Source: Zygaena filipendulae (Eukaryota; Arthropoda; Insecta; Lepidoptera; Zygaenidae). From it: a DNA stretch of 64,000 nucleotides. Where the stretch lies: positions 5,535,501 through 5,599,500 of the forward strand of contig OU015675.1 of the NCBI GenBank assembly GCA_907165275.2, written 5' to 3'. This document shows positions 50,912 through 63,098 of the stretch, in pieces. The translations under genes were made by a program, and so were the position numbers. The notes under the pieces were generated by a model. It was not told the DNA's origin. It did not search any database and worked only from the letters and a program-made list of their open reading frames with translations. The first letter of the stretch is position 1. Each line of letters begins with the position of its first letter.

Positions 50912-51521
50912 GGGCATGTGGACTAATTTTTAATTTTTAGTCCGTCTTGTAGATTATTACTTGGCCATATAATAAGGAAGGGAGATGAGAGCCTTGAAAA
51001 GCTGATCGTAGTCGGGAACACTGAAGGGAAACGAGCCCGCGGACTGTCCCCTACCAGATGGAGCGATCAAGTGAAAGGCCCACCCTCGACTAAGTTCTGC
51101 TCGGTTGTCAGGGAGGCAATGGACAGGCACCGCTGGAGGCAGATCGTGAGACGCATCGCGGCACCAGCGTCCTCAATCGACGATGACCACGAACCTCAGT
51201 CATGAGGGAGCGACCAGAGAGAGAGAGAGAGTAGATTAATTATTAAAAAAATTTGGACACGTATTTTTTCTTTTTTTACCTAATTAAAAAATAACGGCGA
51301 TATATTGAGTTGAAATTTCGTGTGACGTCACTGTTCTGACAGTTTGTATGGCAGTTTTAGCGGTTAGTGACGTCACGACCCCCTCACCCTAAACTTTATT
51401 GCGCTTTATCTCTGTACATTTTAATTTATTTGAAAAAGAAAAAAATACGTGTCTATTGTTTTTTTATTTTCTAACTGACGGACTAATTAGAATTTTGATT
51501 TTCAAAAGTAGTCCACATCCC
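50912..51521 (+). mobile_element. AGTCCGTC-type MITE, copy 5, split by a LINE tail
   Basis: GGGCATGTGGACTAATTTTT at the left and AAAGTAGTCCACATCCC at the right form the TIR; internal ATTTGGACACG, AATAACGGCG and GACGTCAC blocks are intact. A 274 bp LINE fragment lies inside at 50,957-51,230. Confidence 0.8.
50957..51230 (+). mobile_element. LINE 3' end nested in a MITE (TSD GTAGATTA)
   Basis: GTAGATTA flanks the insert on both sides (50,949-50,956 and 51,231-51,238). The insert encodes LGHIIRKGDESLEKLIVVG, LSPTRWSDQVKG, REAMDRHRWRQIVRR, a stop, and then (GA)n. This is the distal tail of a non-LTR reverse transcriptase, a different family from 47.6 kb. Confidence 0.85.
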
Positions 51522-53854
51522 TATTGTAGGCACTTCTCTAACCAACAGTCCAAAGCTAGATCTCATTGAAAATTTGCCCGGAAATGCACCCATCGATTCA
51601 GGTCAACCGCTAATGAGATTCTAGACTTTTGATCCCGACTTTATTACTAGCGCTTAAGGGCACGATCATACCTGTGAAAGCTTTGGCGAACAGTTTTGTA
51701 AGCTCGGTTGGTATTAAAACTTGCCATGATTTTATTTTCACCGGAGGTTGCATAAATATGCAGTCAACTGAAAAATTCGTGTTTTTAAATGTATGCATGT
51801 ATGTAGATAAAAGGACCGATTTTTCATCCTTTAAATAAAAGGCTCTCCCACAATTTCTGCAAGGATTAAGGTCCTTACTGGACTCTAGCTACTATAAAAA
51901 TCTGATTTTTTTAATTAAAAATCGATAGATGAATTTATGACGTCAATTAGGGTAAATAAATACCTACCAATTTTTCGATGGTAAAAATTATCAATTCTGC
52001 AGTATTGCGACAAAAAAAAAGTGGTACGAGTACAAAATTTTTTTGGTATAAATTTTAAATGCTACCGAATTATCATCAACAATAGGTAAGACGTGTTTGC
52101 CCTATCCACACATGTCTACATATATATCTACTGTATATGTACCTATATATTGAAATGAATTAACTAATACGTAATCTCGATAACTACTTGACTTCTAAGT
52201 CTACTATAGGAAGCTGAAAATTGGCAGTTTATGGAGTGTAGAAGCAGCTTAGAAAGGATTTCACGATTTCCAATTCATGTGCATACGTATATTTGCATGA
52301 ATATGATATTTAGATGTTACATTATAAATAAAGGTTTTGTAGTAATAATAGCGGGTGTTACGTTTCACCCTTGTTACTTGTAAGAACCTTAATTTTGTGA
52401 ATTATAAATTTCCTAGGATTACCTATTTTTGGGCAATAAGCCCACTTTCGACTTCACTGTGACCGTGGTCTTACCGTTGGTCCCAGCGCTGTGAATACTC
52501 GGCCACACGTACAATGCAGCTCTTGTTTACATCCCACGCTTTCAACCGCCATTGTCCACAGCACACTAGTGAAATGCGACGGCTTTCATCTGCCTTAATG
52601 AATTTTGCTTCACCCATAGTTTTGTTGAAGTGCTCTGTGGGACCTTTGAAATTTCGAACTAAATAGGAACCGCATAAAGGAAGCTCGCTGGCTAGTTGGC
52701 TGTAAAAGTTTTACTTATCGCTGTAATTGCGATGGTAGATGATTATAAAATAAAGAAGTTTGAGGTGGATAAGGAAATAATAATTGAGTTTTGATGTCCC
52801 TTCTATCTGTTCTGTGGGCTGATTTCGGCAGTTGATCGACAATTTCTACAACCGTTAAACCCGTCAGTGACGTCAAGGAAGTGCGACCTGTAAGTACGTA
52901 AGGAGTAAGGACCATAAAATATTGAAGTGGCGCATTGGCGTAATCATAAAACGGAATGTTACATATTTTAAGTATGCAAAATTCGTTGATTGTTTTTTTT
53001 CTCATGACTTTTTTATCAATCGAATAACAGCCAAGAAACTCCACGACTACAATCTGAGACATTTTGGGTCGTTCTCGAATCGTAAGTTAAGTTTTAAAAC
53101 TTCAACCTAATTTATAATTACATTAAAAATATTTAAAAAATTAAGTCAATTTACAAAAAAAAGTCACTCAAAAATACCGCCCCGGGTCATACACTCGCCT
53201 TACCGCATTGAATGGCGATGGACAAACTTCAACTGGAGTGATAGGTTTTTCACGTGCCAATTTGCTCACATTTTGATTTCTCGACGTAATAATTCATTAC
53301 AGACTCCAAAACCAGTCAGAATACCTCGGGAGTAGCAGTCAGTTTCGGAATGACATTTCAATAAATTTATATTCGGCCAGTTGGTGCGAAGTGCGAACTC
53401 AATCCAGAACTATGCAGATGTGGACATTGTTTCCCAAAACACTTTGCATAATCGGATTTCATATTTCAGTGCAAGGTATTTACTTACCACTGGCCATAAT
53501 AATGCGGAAGAAAGAATATAAAAAAGAACCATTCAGAACCTACCTAGATTTCTTTGTGGCCTACATTTCGACTTGCAATATCTACGGTACGATTGCAAAC
53601 GTTTCGTTGCCGCAAAAATTGTGATTGGTTGGGCCATTCTGGCCAATCACTTTACAGTGAAATCGATGGTGCAAACTTCGCTAATTTTTTCTCAAAAAGA
53701 TTCTCCCGAAGAGTTTTGCCGCATTTACGTCTAGACCCTTCTTTCTATTCTTTGTTATTCTTAGTAGGTATATTTTTAAGCCTTCACTATAGGCTTGCTC
53801 TTTTCCATATTGCGGAATTGACTACAAGAAACTTACTACCTATAATACAATCGC
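51522..53854. other. Longest stretch without assigned feature
   Basis: 2.3 kb with moderate AT content. Open frames of 60-115 codons on both strands (e.g. 52,715-53,062 minus) show no recognised domain, signal peptide or splice context. Exons of a gene lying mainly outside cannot be excluded. Confidence 0.4.
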
Positions 53855-54155
53855 TACTTATATTATAAATGCGAAAGTAACTCTGTCCGTTTGTCTGTCT
53901 GTTACGCTTTCACGCCTTAACCGCTCAACTAATGATCATGGCTTGCACGTTCTCAGGTGTGCAGAAAAGGACATAGGGTACTTTTTACCCCGGAATTCCC
54001 GCATAGCTCCAAAATGAACGCGTATGAATCTGCATTAAATTTGGCATACTGCACACTGTCAGAGGTAAAGAAAGGGATATGGGGTAAGTAGTTTTATCCC
54101 AGAATTCCCACAGGAACTCCGAAGTTGCCGCGGGTGAAACCGCAGGGAATAGCTA
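53855..54155 (+). mobile_element. Helitron-like element, internally duplicated
   Basis: ATATTATAAATGCGAAAGTAAC start, two successive GGxATAxGGTA..TTTTA.CC blocks, and a GTTGCCGCGGGTGAAACCGCAGGGAATAGCTAA end. Confidence 0.65.
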
Positions 54156-55457
54156 ACAGTACAATATAGTTTAATTTAGTTATGACTTCGGTAGTCAAGC
54201 TTAACTCTAGATATTATCTATGCCATCGTAGGAGAAGAAAACATAGATTTACAATAATTGTTAATTAGATGACATAGATATACAATTATAATTATTAAAA
54301 CTAAGATGAGCGCTTCCTCACCAACAACCTATTTATAGGTTGGCAAGATATATATATACAAGTCATATTGTATATTTGTGGATAAATAAATAAATAATAA
54401 ATGTACACAAATTAATTATTTCTTCTTTTAATAAGTTTCCTATCGAGTCGATTCAAAATGTCGAGTTAGTATAGTATTTAAAATCAATAATAAGGCGGTT
54501 TGCTCCTTGAGCTAAAACTCGTTGCTTGTTTGGGATGCCCAAAAATACCTGAAATAGCAGCTACCGGTGCCTGTACCAGGAAATACGTGAGCTTGTCCTC
54601 ATACAATAGAGTTTTTCCCACATGATTTTTCATTAAAAATAATCTTATGGTACCCATGTCACTGGATCAAAATGGCGCTTTCAATATGGCGACCAAATAG
54701 CGCCAAGAGAGAGTCACCGAGTTTATTAAGTTTGAGTCAAGCTTGGCAAGTTTCTAAGTTAATAATATACAGATTGTTCGTGGCTCGTTCGTTGTGTACA
54801 GTTGGAACTGAAAGTGGTAGTTGGATCTCCACTCCACTTTTTGTGGCGCAATTAATGCATTTTCATGTTATTGTATTTGAATTAGGCAACTAAGTACGTA
54901 TTATATTGTATAATTAGATTTACTTCCGTAGCTTAAGGCAATGATGCTCACGCGAGAACCAGTTCCTTGCTCGGGGCAAACAAAATGGCGGCTGATCAGT
55001 AACTGCAGCAGCGCGGCACCGTGCACGACTTCACGTGCAGATATCTCACCGATGTATTTCAATGTAAATAACTTCTGAAAAGAAAAACATATGAACTGGC
55101 TGTATGGATTTAGATTCCTTTACCTTCCCCATAAGGGGGTAAATATAACGAAAAAAAAAATGTTTCCGAAAGCGACTGTACACTCTTGTTAAGTTGGGAA
55201 TAGAACTTTCGGTTTCTGTGTCCAATAACAAAAAAGTTTGGACCAGATAAGTTGATAATAAGGATTGGTAGGACCTACTAGTATATTTTTCGGACGAAAG
55301 TGTATCTCGACTTTCTTACTTTTAATATTATACATAGGTATACATAAATACCAACTGTCTAACAACAGTTTTACTTTTCGACCACTTGTATCCAATAATT
55401 AGGCTCTCCCGGTGGATTCAGGATAACATTTTGTCTTTAATCTATAACTACTACCTA
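54156..55457. other. Intergenic, no supported gene
   Basis: AACAAAATGGCGGC at 54,980 resembles a gene start context but no long frame follows. Nothing else is assigned. Confidence 0.35.
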
Positions 55458-55636
55458 CTAGTTGTTTTCCATGACTTCGCCCTCGTGAATTTTTGGACCT
55501 TCTGATGAATAAAAAGTAGTTTGTGTTTATCCAGAAAATGGTCTATCTATGTGTGAAATTTCCGCTAATCTCATGATTGAGTAACAAACATCTCAAAATC
55601 GAAACAAACTTTCACATCACTACATAGTAGGTATAA
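55458..55636 (-). mobile_element. Helitron-like element, diverged
   Basis: CTAGTTGTTTTCCATGACTTCGCCC at one end, TGATTGAGTAACAAACATCTC and ACTTTCACATC at the other. Confidence 0.55.
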
Positions 55637-55829
55637 AACAAAGTCGCTTTCCTCTGTCTATCTGTCCCTATGTAGGATGCTTAGATCTTTAAAACTACGC
55701 AACAGATTTTCATGCGGTTTTCACCGATAAATAGAGTGATTCATGAGAAAGGTTTATATCTATATTTTATCCTGGAATTCCTGCGGGTACTTCGAAATTA
55801 CCGCGGGTGAAGCCGCGGGGGACAGCTAG
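55637..55829 (+). mobile_element. Helitron-like element, CTCATGAATCACT variant, + strand
   Basis: AACAAAGTCGCTTTCCTCTGTC, CGGTTTTCACCGATAAATAGAGTGATTCATGAG, to GAAGCCGCGGGGGACAGCTAG, then T. Complete; it lies directly against an opposite-strand copy. Confidence 0.78.
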
Positions 55830-56039
55830 TTTGTATAATATTTAGTCAAATTGAGACTTGAGAGGATCTGAATATATAGATATAGGTATGTTTTTTAATA
55901 CTTTTTGTAAATTGTAGGTACCTATGTCAAACATTCACAAAGAAGGTTGAGTTCACTACAAAATAATATGAAAATAATAATCCAGTTTTATGTGACGAAA
56001 AATTATAAAAAAACACTTGCTTCTTTACTTAGTTAATCC

Positions 56040-56187
56040 TTCCTTGTAAATGTGAAAGTGAGTTTGTTTGTTTGTTTGTTTCACGCTTTAACTACTCAAG
56101 CGATCTTCAAAAATTTTTGCATACACGTTGTCAGGGGTACAGCGGGATCTCCGAAGTCAATGCAGGCGAAACTGCGGGGAACAGCTA
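56040..56187 (+). mobile_element. Helitron-like element, internally deleted
   Basis: AATGTGAAAGTGAG and (TTTG)n to GCATACACGTTGTCAGGGG, then a jump to CGGGATCTCCGAAGTC and GAAACTGCGGGGAACAGCTAA. Confidence 0.65.
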
Positions 56188-56639
56188 AATAACTAATAAA
56201 ACTGACGTAAGTTGCATCAGAAGTTAGTTGGTTCCACTCAAGTGTCTCCAGCCAACCACTCTTGAGTTGTGCTAAGCTGTAACGAGAAATGAGCTAAGTT
56301 TTTAGTTGGCTAATTAATTCTGGAACACGCCTTTATCAGTAACCGTCTTGCCTGTTGCAGTGTGTTAGGTTGGGGATGGTGTTATGCAATAATTCAAATA
56401 ATTTTAAGTAGGTAGGTATATATTATTTAATATTTTTTACATATTAGCTTGTGTCAGTGGTTGTACTAGAGTGTAACTTTCGAAAAATTTAAAAGTAAAA
56501 CTAAAAAGTAAATTCAAAAAAACTAAATATTAAACTAAAAATTAAATTAAGTAAGTATGTATCTTAAAAATTACCAATATAACAAGTTTTATTCGGATCC
56601 ATTCCAGCAAGTATAGCTTTTTAATGATACAACATAGAT

Positions 56640-56760
56640 GTAATAGAAGAAGAAGAAGAAGAAGAAGAAGAAGAAGAAGAAAATACCTTTATTTCAGCAC
56701 AACACACAAGAAAAAGAAACAAACATAAACAGTAACTAATCTAAAATGTGTAAACATAAT
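56640..56760 (-). mobile_element. Retroelement 3' end, (GAA)n tail, copy 2
   Basis: A (AAG)n run of about 13 units, then AAAATACCTTTATTTCAGCACAACACACAAG; see 33,549-33,650. Confidence 0.7.
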
Positions 56761-56888
56761 ATTATGATATCTCTTGCATAGAATAAATAATAATAGAATA
56801 ATAATAAAATAATAGAATAAATCATAATATTTTTTAATGGACAGGCACCGTTGATATACCTATCTCCAACGTTTATTAACTATATTTT

Positions 56889-57110
56889 TTGTTTCGCCCG
56901 CGATAATTTTAGTTTCCGCAGGAATTTCAGGATTAAAAGTAGGTACCTACCTTATTTATATACTATATTGTACTACTTTTTGTTATTGCATAATATTATT
57001 TACTTATCTCTATTTTCAGCTGTCGCAACGAATAAAGTTGATTCCATTTCATTTTATTAATTTCTATGTACTTTTCTGTACGCGTGATAACGTGTATAAA
57101 AATTTTCGTG
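56889..57110 (-). mobile_element. Helitron-like element split by a retroelement tail
   Basis: TTTCGCCCGCGATAATTTTAG..TAAAAGTAGGTACCTA is separated from TTCTATGTACTTTTCTGTACGCG by ~110 bp ending CGAATAAAGTTGATTCCATTTCATTTTATT, a typical retroelement 3' end. Confidence 0.55.
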
Positions 57111-57452
57111 ATTATTATTATTATTTCCTTGGCTCCCTTTTGCATAGTGGCGTTGTTATAAAGCTCCAAAACATTGAGTAACGTCTCCTCGAGCTCGGGC
57201 GTGCCCTATCGCAAGCGAGAAGCGAGTAATTAAGGCCGGAACACATGTACTGTGTTGTCTGTGTTATATTTCGCACACCCTGTACACGGTGTGTACAAAC
57301 GACAAGGCTTTAGTGATTTATTAGATATGTTATAGAGCTTTTAAGAGTTTATAGAATGAACCTGAACGGGCGCTCCATTATAGAAAACGCCCTGATATTG
57401 TATTTATAGAAAAAGACATCCGGTAACACTAGTGAAACTTACTAAAAAGTGA

Positions 57453-58011
57453 AATAGTACATTGTTATCCTAGGGGTGAAAGTAACTTATTTAGTCCCGA
57501 GACGGGGTTAGCCAGATCGAGGGACTAAATAAGTCTTTTTCCCGAGGATAACACTGTGCTTTTCATTACGAATGCAAGGAAAGTCAAAATAAAAATAGGA
57601 ATTAGCTAAAGAAAAAAATGTGTAAATTTTATTTTACATAAATCAACCCTTAGGTGTGCTACTGGCCAGTAAGTATGCCCCCTATGACATAAAAAAAAAC
57701 TTGAGTTTCTGCAGTATCCAGCTGTCAGTTCAAAGCGATTCTCCCTAGGGCTGAAAAGTGTTACTTCAACCCGCCAGTAGCACACCTAAGGGTTGATTTA
57801 TGTAAAATAAAATTTACACATTTTTTTCTTTAGCTAATTCCTATTTTTATTTTGACTTTCCTTGCATTCGTAATGAAAAACACAGTGTTATCCTCGGGTG
57901 AAAGACTTATTTAGTCCCTCGATCTATTGGCGCCCTCACTACGCTCGGGTGCCAAACCCCGTCTCGGGACTAAATAAGTTACTTTCACCCCTAGGATAAC
58001 AATGTACTATT
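57453..58011. mobile_element. 559 bp foldback element, ~200 bp arms
   Basis: AATAGTACATTGTTATCCTAG to AACCCTTAGGTGTGCTACTGG is repeated in inverse with very few differences (CAGTAGCACACCTAAGGGTT to CAATGTACTATT). The right arm has ~25 extra bases around 57,926-57,950 (GGCGCCCTCACTACGCTCGG) absent on the left. The loop carries a CCCCCTATGACATAAAAAAAAA retroelement tail like 37,330. Confidence 0.82.
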
Positions 58012-58027
58012 CTAACATATCTGTACT

Positions 58028-58231
58028 ATCTATATTAATATTTTAAAGAGAAAAGATTAGATTTTTTGTTTATTAGTTTGTTTGTCATGGATATACCTAC
58101 TAGGTACTGAAACTATAAAAAAAAACACTTATAAAAAGGTAGTGTTCCTGAATGACATAGGGGAAGTTTCATCCTGGAATTCCCGCGGGAGCTGTGAAAC
58201 TAACCGTGTGAAACTATGGCGCATCGTCTAG
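58028..58231 (+). mobile_element. Helitron-like element, diverged
   Basis: TATCTATATTAATATTTTAAAG to CCCGCGGGAGCTG..GTGTGAAACTATGGCGCATCGTCTAG, then T. Confidence 0.6.
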
Positions 58232-58870
58232 TTGTATATAAGACAAAACGATAGATTTAACTCCTTAGCGGCTAAGGGGTTAAAACTAATTTGAAAGTTG
58301 TTCACCTTCGGAAATTCATGTTTTTATATTTTGATGTACATATATTTTTGTTGTATATTGTTTGAGTTCCATGTAAGCATGTCGAGTCATCGAAGGTTTT
58401 TCCCAAATTCACCCGGTCGAAATCTCCGGGATTCTATAGCATAAACGTTTTCACTTGAAAGATCACTGAGGCGTTTTTATTATAAAATTCTCGTGAAGTG
58501 AACATATTGTCATCTGTCAAACGCTTATAAGCTGTTCGCGGAACGCCTGTAACTGAAGGGCCTCCGATGGCAAAGTGAGCCATAAATTGCTTTCGCGACG
58601 ACGCCGATGGCTTGCTGTGGAAAATTCTAGATAATAAAATAGTCGGTGGATGGTTTCGGGCTTTGCATGTTTTTTAGTTGTGCCCCTATGTTATGATTTT
58701 TTCCTACCGTTAGGTAAATGTGAAATAATAGGTACACTTCAAAAATATCATAGGGGTGCGTGTTGCGCTAAAGTTACCTGTACTCAAAGAACTTGTTTTT
58801 ATTTTTTAACCTATTGCCGTCAAGCGTTTTAAGTTCGATTCCATATATCTTTAAGATTTCTTTTATAGGT
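58232..58870. other. Intergenic, nothing identified
   Basis: No repeat or gene recognised; a 60-codon frame at 58,650 is unsupported. Confidence 0.4.
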
Positions 58871-58871
58871 A

Positions 58872-59110
58872 TAATAAGCCACTTCACAACATACAGATCT
58901 ACTTGATTCCACAGTAACCTATTATTAGCTTGTGTTGTGGAAACAAAGCAAATATGGTAGATACTACATAGAATTAATAGATTATATAAACACACCCAGA
59001 CAGAAAAGTAGAACCTTGTGTTCATCAAGCAAAGTGCACCCCCATCGGGAATCGAACCCGGAACCTCTTGATTAGCGGGCAGGCATGGTGACCCACTACG
59101 CCAATCACTA
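58872..59110 (-). mobile_element. tRNA-derived SINE, intact copy 2
   Basis: On the minus strand it begins GATTGGCGTAGTGGGTCACC (box A TGGCGTAGTGG) and has box B GGTTCGATTCC, then the AAGTGCACCCCC-complement and a body ending TTGTGAAGTGGCTTATTATA. It is uninterrupted at the point where copy 1 carries a Helitron-like insertion. A 114-codon frame across it is not a gene. Confidence 0.85.
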
Positions 59111-59686
59111 CAAAACAATTTTCTATAATGTAAGAAATAAAGAAGCCTTTGTTTAAGTAGGTACTAAAATTTTAATGACTTATTTTTAAAATTAAATGAA
59201 AACTTTAGTTCTAATTTGTCAAGTTCTGAGAGAGACTGAAAGCACAACCCACTTTGATAACTTTCATTCGAAATTATTAATCTAAATTGCTTTATTTATG
59301 AAATTGACTCGCAACTTTCAACTAAACGAAAAGGTTCGTGCACAAAATAAAAACCTAGAATAACAACAACAATAATAATAATAAAATAAACAAAGATGGA
59401 TCTAATTGTAGGGGCAAGGAAAATAAACCTTTGCGAGGATAATTGGAAAAAGTTGCTAGGTACGCATGGAGCCTACATTTGCCGTTAAATAAAACTTTTT
59501 CATAGTACAGAGAAGGACAAGGACTCGGGGCACGTAGGATGGCAGAAACAGTTTAACGTACGCCTAATTTTCTGTAAACACCAGACTATGAAACTAAAAC
59601 AGATGAACCTTCATATCAAAACGGGTTCAAACTATCCGCTATAAAAATAAGTAATGACATAAGATAATGAAAATGAAATATTGTAA
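59111..59686. other. Intergenic, nothing identified
   Basis: Contains (AAC)n/(AAT)n near 59,363 and no supported gene. Confidence 0.4.
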
Positions 59687-59990
59687 TCTATATAATAAAA
59701 ATGAATCGCCAAATGTGTTGCTAAGCGCATAACTTCCAAACGACTGCACCAAATTGGATAATTGTTTTTTTTTGTGTTCGTTATTGTCAAGACAAGGTTT
59801 GTATAAAAGAAGTTTGGAGTTCCTGCGGGAATTCCGAAACTCACGCGGGTGAATCTCCGAAACGGTTGGACCGATATTGACGGGACTTTCAGTGCTAATT
59901 AGCTGATGTTGTAAGGAATACATTAGGCTACTTTGGAGTTCCTGCGGGAATTCCGCAACTTGCGCGAGTGAAACCGCGGGGCACAGCTAG
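59687..59990 (+). mobile_element. Helitron-like element, 304 bp variant
   Basis: TCTATATAATAAAAATGAATCGC, two TTTGGAGTTCCTGCGGGAATTCCG blocks, and a GTGAAACCGCGGGGCACAGCTAG end followed by T. Confidence 0.75.
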
Positions 59991-60173
59991 TCTTAAAAAG
60001 ATATCGATAGAAAAATAATATTATGTAATAAATATCAAATAGGTGTAATTTTAAATTTTTGTGCAATTTTAGGCAATTTTGTGAGAAATAAGCTAAAAAG
60101 TGTTAAAACAAAGTCCTCTATAAATGTTAAGTAAAATAATAAGTAATTGATTTTTTGGGAATTTATATAAATA

Positions 60174-60235
60174 GAAGATAAGATAAGATAAACTTTATTT
60201 AGCAAAAAAAAAACACATACACTACACAAAAAATC
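60174..60235 (-). mobile_element. Retroelement 3' tail, (TTATC)n
   Basis: AAGATAAGATAAGATAAACTTTATTTAG is the complement of the AATAAAGTTTATCTTATC tail at 30,180. Confidence 0.6.
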
Positions 60236-60241
60236 CCTACT

Positions 60242-60434
60242 TCCCTGCTAATATTATAAATACGAAAGTGACTCTGTCTGTCTGTTACGCTTTTACCCCT
60301 TAACGGCTCAACTGATCATCATGAAATTTTACATAGGTACACGTTGTCGGGGGTAGGTACAGGGAAGGACATAGAATACTTTTTATCCCAGAAACACCCA
60401 ACTTATCGCGAGTAAAACCGCGGAGAACAGCTAG
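60242..60434 (+). mobile_element. Helitron-like element, complete
   Basis: TCCCTGCTAATATTATAAATACG to GAGTAAAACCGCGGAGAACAGCTAG, then T. Confidence 0.78.
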
Positions 60435-60839
60435 TAAATAATAAATAACAAAAAATAAACCTATACGTTATACGCTAACGCCGCGTCGCACTCCGCGAGG
60501 CTCTATCTGTTTTCTGTAAATAACTCTAAGCGCGAGGTTTTCCAGGGGTACCCTTTTATCTGCTGTTTGGTCCACAGAATGGGCTATTTTGTTAGCGTTG
60601 AAATTTAACCAAAACGTTTCTAATTAACGAAACTTTCCCATTCCAACGTTTATTTGAAGTTTGCTATAAACCCGAATCGAATGTGCATCTATTTTGTTAG
60701 GTACCCAAAAAGGTTTTGTTTTTTCATTATTTCAGGGAATAATATAGTCAGGCGTGAAAGCCAAACACACAAACAAACAGACATTTAGGCATTTATAGTA
60801 TTAGTTAGATATAAAGTGTAATACTATATAAATAAACTA

Positions 60840-61050
60840 TCCTACTAATATTATAAATGTGAAAGTGTGGATGTTTGGATGTTTGGATGTTTGGATGTTT
60901 GGATGTTTGTTACTCAATCACGCAAAAATTTGGATGAAATTTGGCACGCACGTTGTCAGGGGTACAGAGAAGGACATAGGGTACTTTTTATCCCGGAATT
61001 CCCGCGGGAACTCCGAAATTACCGCGGGTGAAACCGCGGGGCACAGCTAG
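60840..61050 (+). mobile_element. Helitron-like element, consensus-like with 4-5 octamers
   Basis: TCCTACTAATATTATAAATG, then GTTTGGATGTTTGGATGTTTG, CCCGCGGGAACTCC and ACCGCGGGTGAAACCGCGGGGCACAGCTAG, then T. The CCGCGG-GTGAAA-CCGCGG hairpin sits 7 nt before CTAG, the classical Helitron 3' end. Confidence 0.88.
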
Positions 61051-62218
61051 TATAAGATAATATAATTATATTGCTATTAATTACATAGGTACAATAGGTA
61101 GGTACATATGAGTTTTATTTTGATAAAGAAAAAAATATCTAATTTTAACACATCAACACATATAGGACTATAACAAAACGGACTAATTATAATTAGTTAA
61201 TGAATAATTATATATGAAATATTGCGACTTTCTCAGTGTCAATCGGGAAATACTTTGTTTAAAAAAGTTCTCAAAAAAATAGCGTAGATATTATATTATT
61301 TTTCCCCATTTTGTTGATATTTCGAAGTCTTTTTAGTTTTTTAATTTAATTTTTTTATACTCCAGTGTAAAGATTTAGAAGGGATCCCGCAATATGACGT
61401 ACGATGATTTTTGCAATCGGTTACAAATGAAAATTTGAGTAGGTATCTCTCGTTTATTTCCGTGTATACGGATTTTTATAATAAAAAAAATATTTCTTCA
61501 TTCCCATCACGGACCAGCCAGTAAGTAATAAATTTTTTATTCATATTCATAAAACTTGAATCCCTCTACATCGGCGTCCACATAATTTTTTAGCTATGCA
61601 AATTGTCAAATATTATGTAAAAAATTAAAATTTATTCATGACTTCGTGAGCGCGCGGTGGCTAATTTTAAATGAGAATTAATTAATTTGTTACTCAAGAA
61701 TAATTTCCATCTCCCACATACGGCGTGTAGTCAAACATCCATTTAGATGTTGTACTGATCTTATTTTATTGAAGTCACCATACCTACTTCTTGACCAAGG
61801 TGAGCGTAAATTTTTTATTAAAGTTTTAATGATTTTGGTCAAAGTGCAAAATTTATTTATTACACAAAAATTCTCACAGCTTTTAGTTATACAATACATT
61901 GTGAAATATATAATTTATTTAGAAGTGTGTGAATATGGAAGTAGTTTATTTCCTTGCTTTTTTTCTTTCATGTAAGTATTTATTAATATATAAACATAAT
62001 AATCTTATCACTGAAAATAATCTTAAAATAAAAGGACGCGATACATAGTTGAATAAATAATTTAAATTTCTTACAAAAGATCCAACAGGATCTTTCATAA
62101 TAACTATCAAATCAATGCAATGACAAAAACAGAAATATACTTATACAATCCGACAAAATCAGCTTTATTATAACGACATTAAACTATTATTACGCTATTT
62201 AGTTTATCATATTAATCA
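61051..62218. other. AT-rich intergenic, nothing identified
   Basis: 1.2 kb of low-complexity AT-rich sequence. Frames at 61,690 and 61,769 lie on opposite strands of the same DNA and lack motifs. Confidence 0.45.
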
Positions 62219-62755
62219 CTAGCTATCCCCGTGGTTTCACCCGCGGTAATTTCAGGTAAAAATATAGATATAAAACTTCCTCACAAATCACTCTATACAA
62301 CGTGTTATTGAATTAACCACAAACCTGACACACCCCATTAAAAAATAAACAATAATGTGACTAAAATATAAATTTTATCGAAAAAATAATAGTTTAAAAG
62401 TTATTCAACATTAGTTTGGAGGAGACCTATCTACGAAATTTCAAGCGCTACGCCCGCGCCGACGTGTCAATGACCGATAAGATTTTTTTGCTACGGGCGG
62501 CGTACGCGCCAAATATTGTGTTACATTTCGACGTGGGCAAGTAAAAATGAAAAAAAAAAAATAACCTATATTAAAACATGGTGCGATCGATTCGGAAGTC
62601 GATTCTGAGCAAACTACTTTCTAGTTTTCAGTTAATTCATTAACACATTGTATATTGGTGAAAACCGCATGAAAATCCGTTGCCTAGTTTTAAAGATCTA
62701 AGCATCCATAGAGAAAAACAGATAGAGGAAAGCGACTGTTTCATACTATGTAGTG
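62219..62755 (-). mobile_element. Helitron-like element, CTCATGAATCACT variant, split
   Basis: CTAGCTATCCCCGTGG..CTTCCTCACAAATCACTCTATA resumes after the insert as TATATTGGTGAAAACCGCATG..CCGTTGCCTAGTTTTAAAGATC. The uninterrupted order is seen at 46,561 and 55,637. Confidence 0.78.
62309..62651 (+). mobile_element. TIR family B, complete copy (343 bp, TSD TATA)
   Basis: CAACGTGTTATTGAATTAAC at the left pairs with GTTAATTCATTAACACATTG at the right. TATA lies on both sides. It splits the Helitron-like element at a site that is intact in relatives. Interior GGCGGCGTACGCGCC and GATCGATTCGGAAGTCGATTC palindromes are shared with 4,110 and 45,789. Confidence 0.8.
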
Positions 62756-63098
62756 ATATACCTACATATTAAAACTCGCATCAAAAGCAGTTACCTATGT
62801 CAAAGCAACTGTGATACAGATCAGCACCGACGGAGCATGTCACGCTTTCGGAAGTAAGCGTTAATGAAACACAACAGCTTCATCATTGAATTATATTGTA
62901 ATACACATAATTATGTGGGCGTCCAAAAAAAAGGGTCCAGTAATGGGAAATTGAGTTAGACTAGATTTGGTACCTAGAATAGTCAATTGATATAATAAAA
63001 GTTTGAAAATATTCAAAAACTGGCACATATGTTTTTTTATCAGACATTTGATTCTGAAAAAGCTTGATTTGAGAATAAGCATTTTCAAAGTTTACATT
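62756..63098. other. Intergenic, nothing identified
   Basis: No supported feature. Confidence 0.4.

Noticed and set aside
52715..53062. 115-codon minus-strand frame
   Set aside because: No recognisable domain, no codon-like conservation to compare, and an overlapping plus-strand frame of similar quality.
58774..59118. 114-codon minus-strand frame
   Set aside because: Its start is the tRNA-derived SINE head translated.
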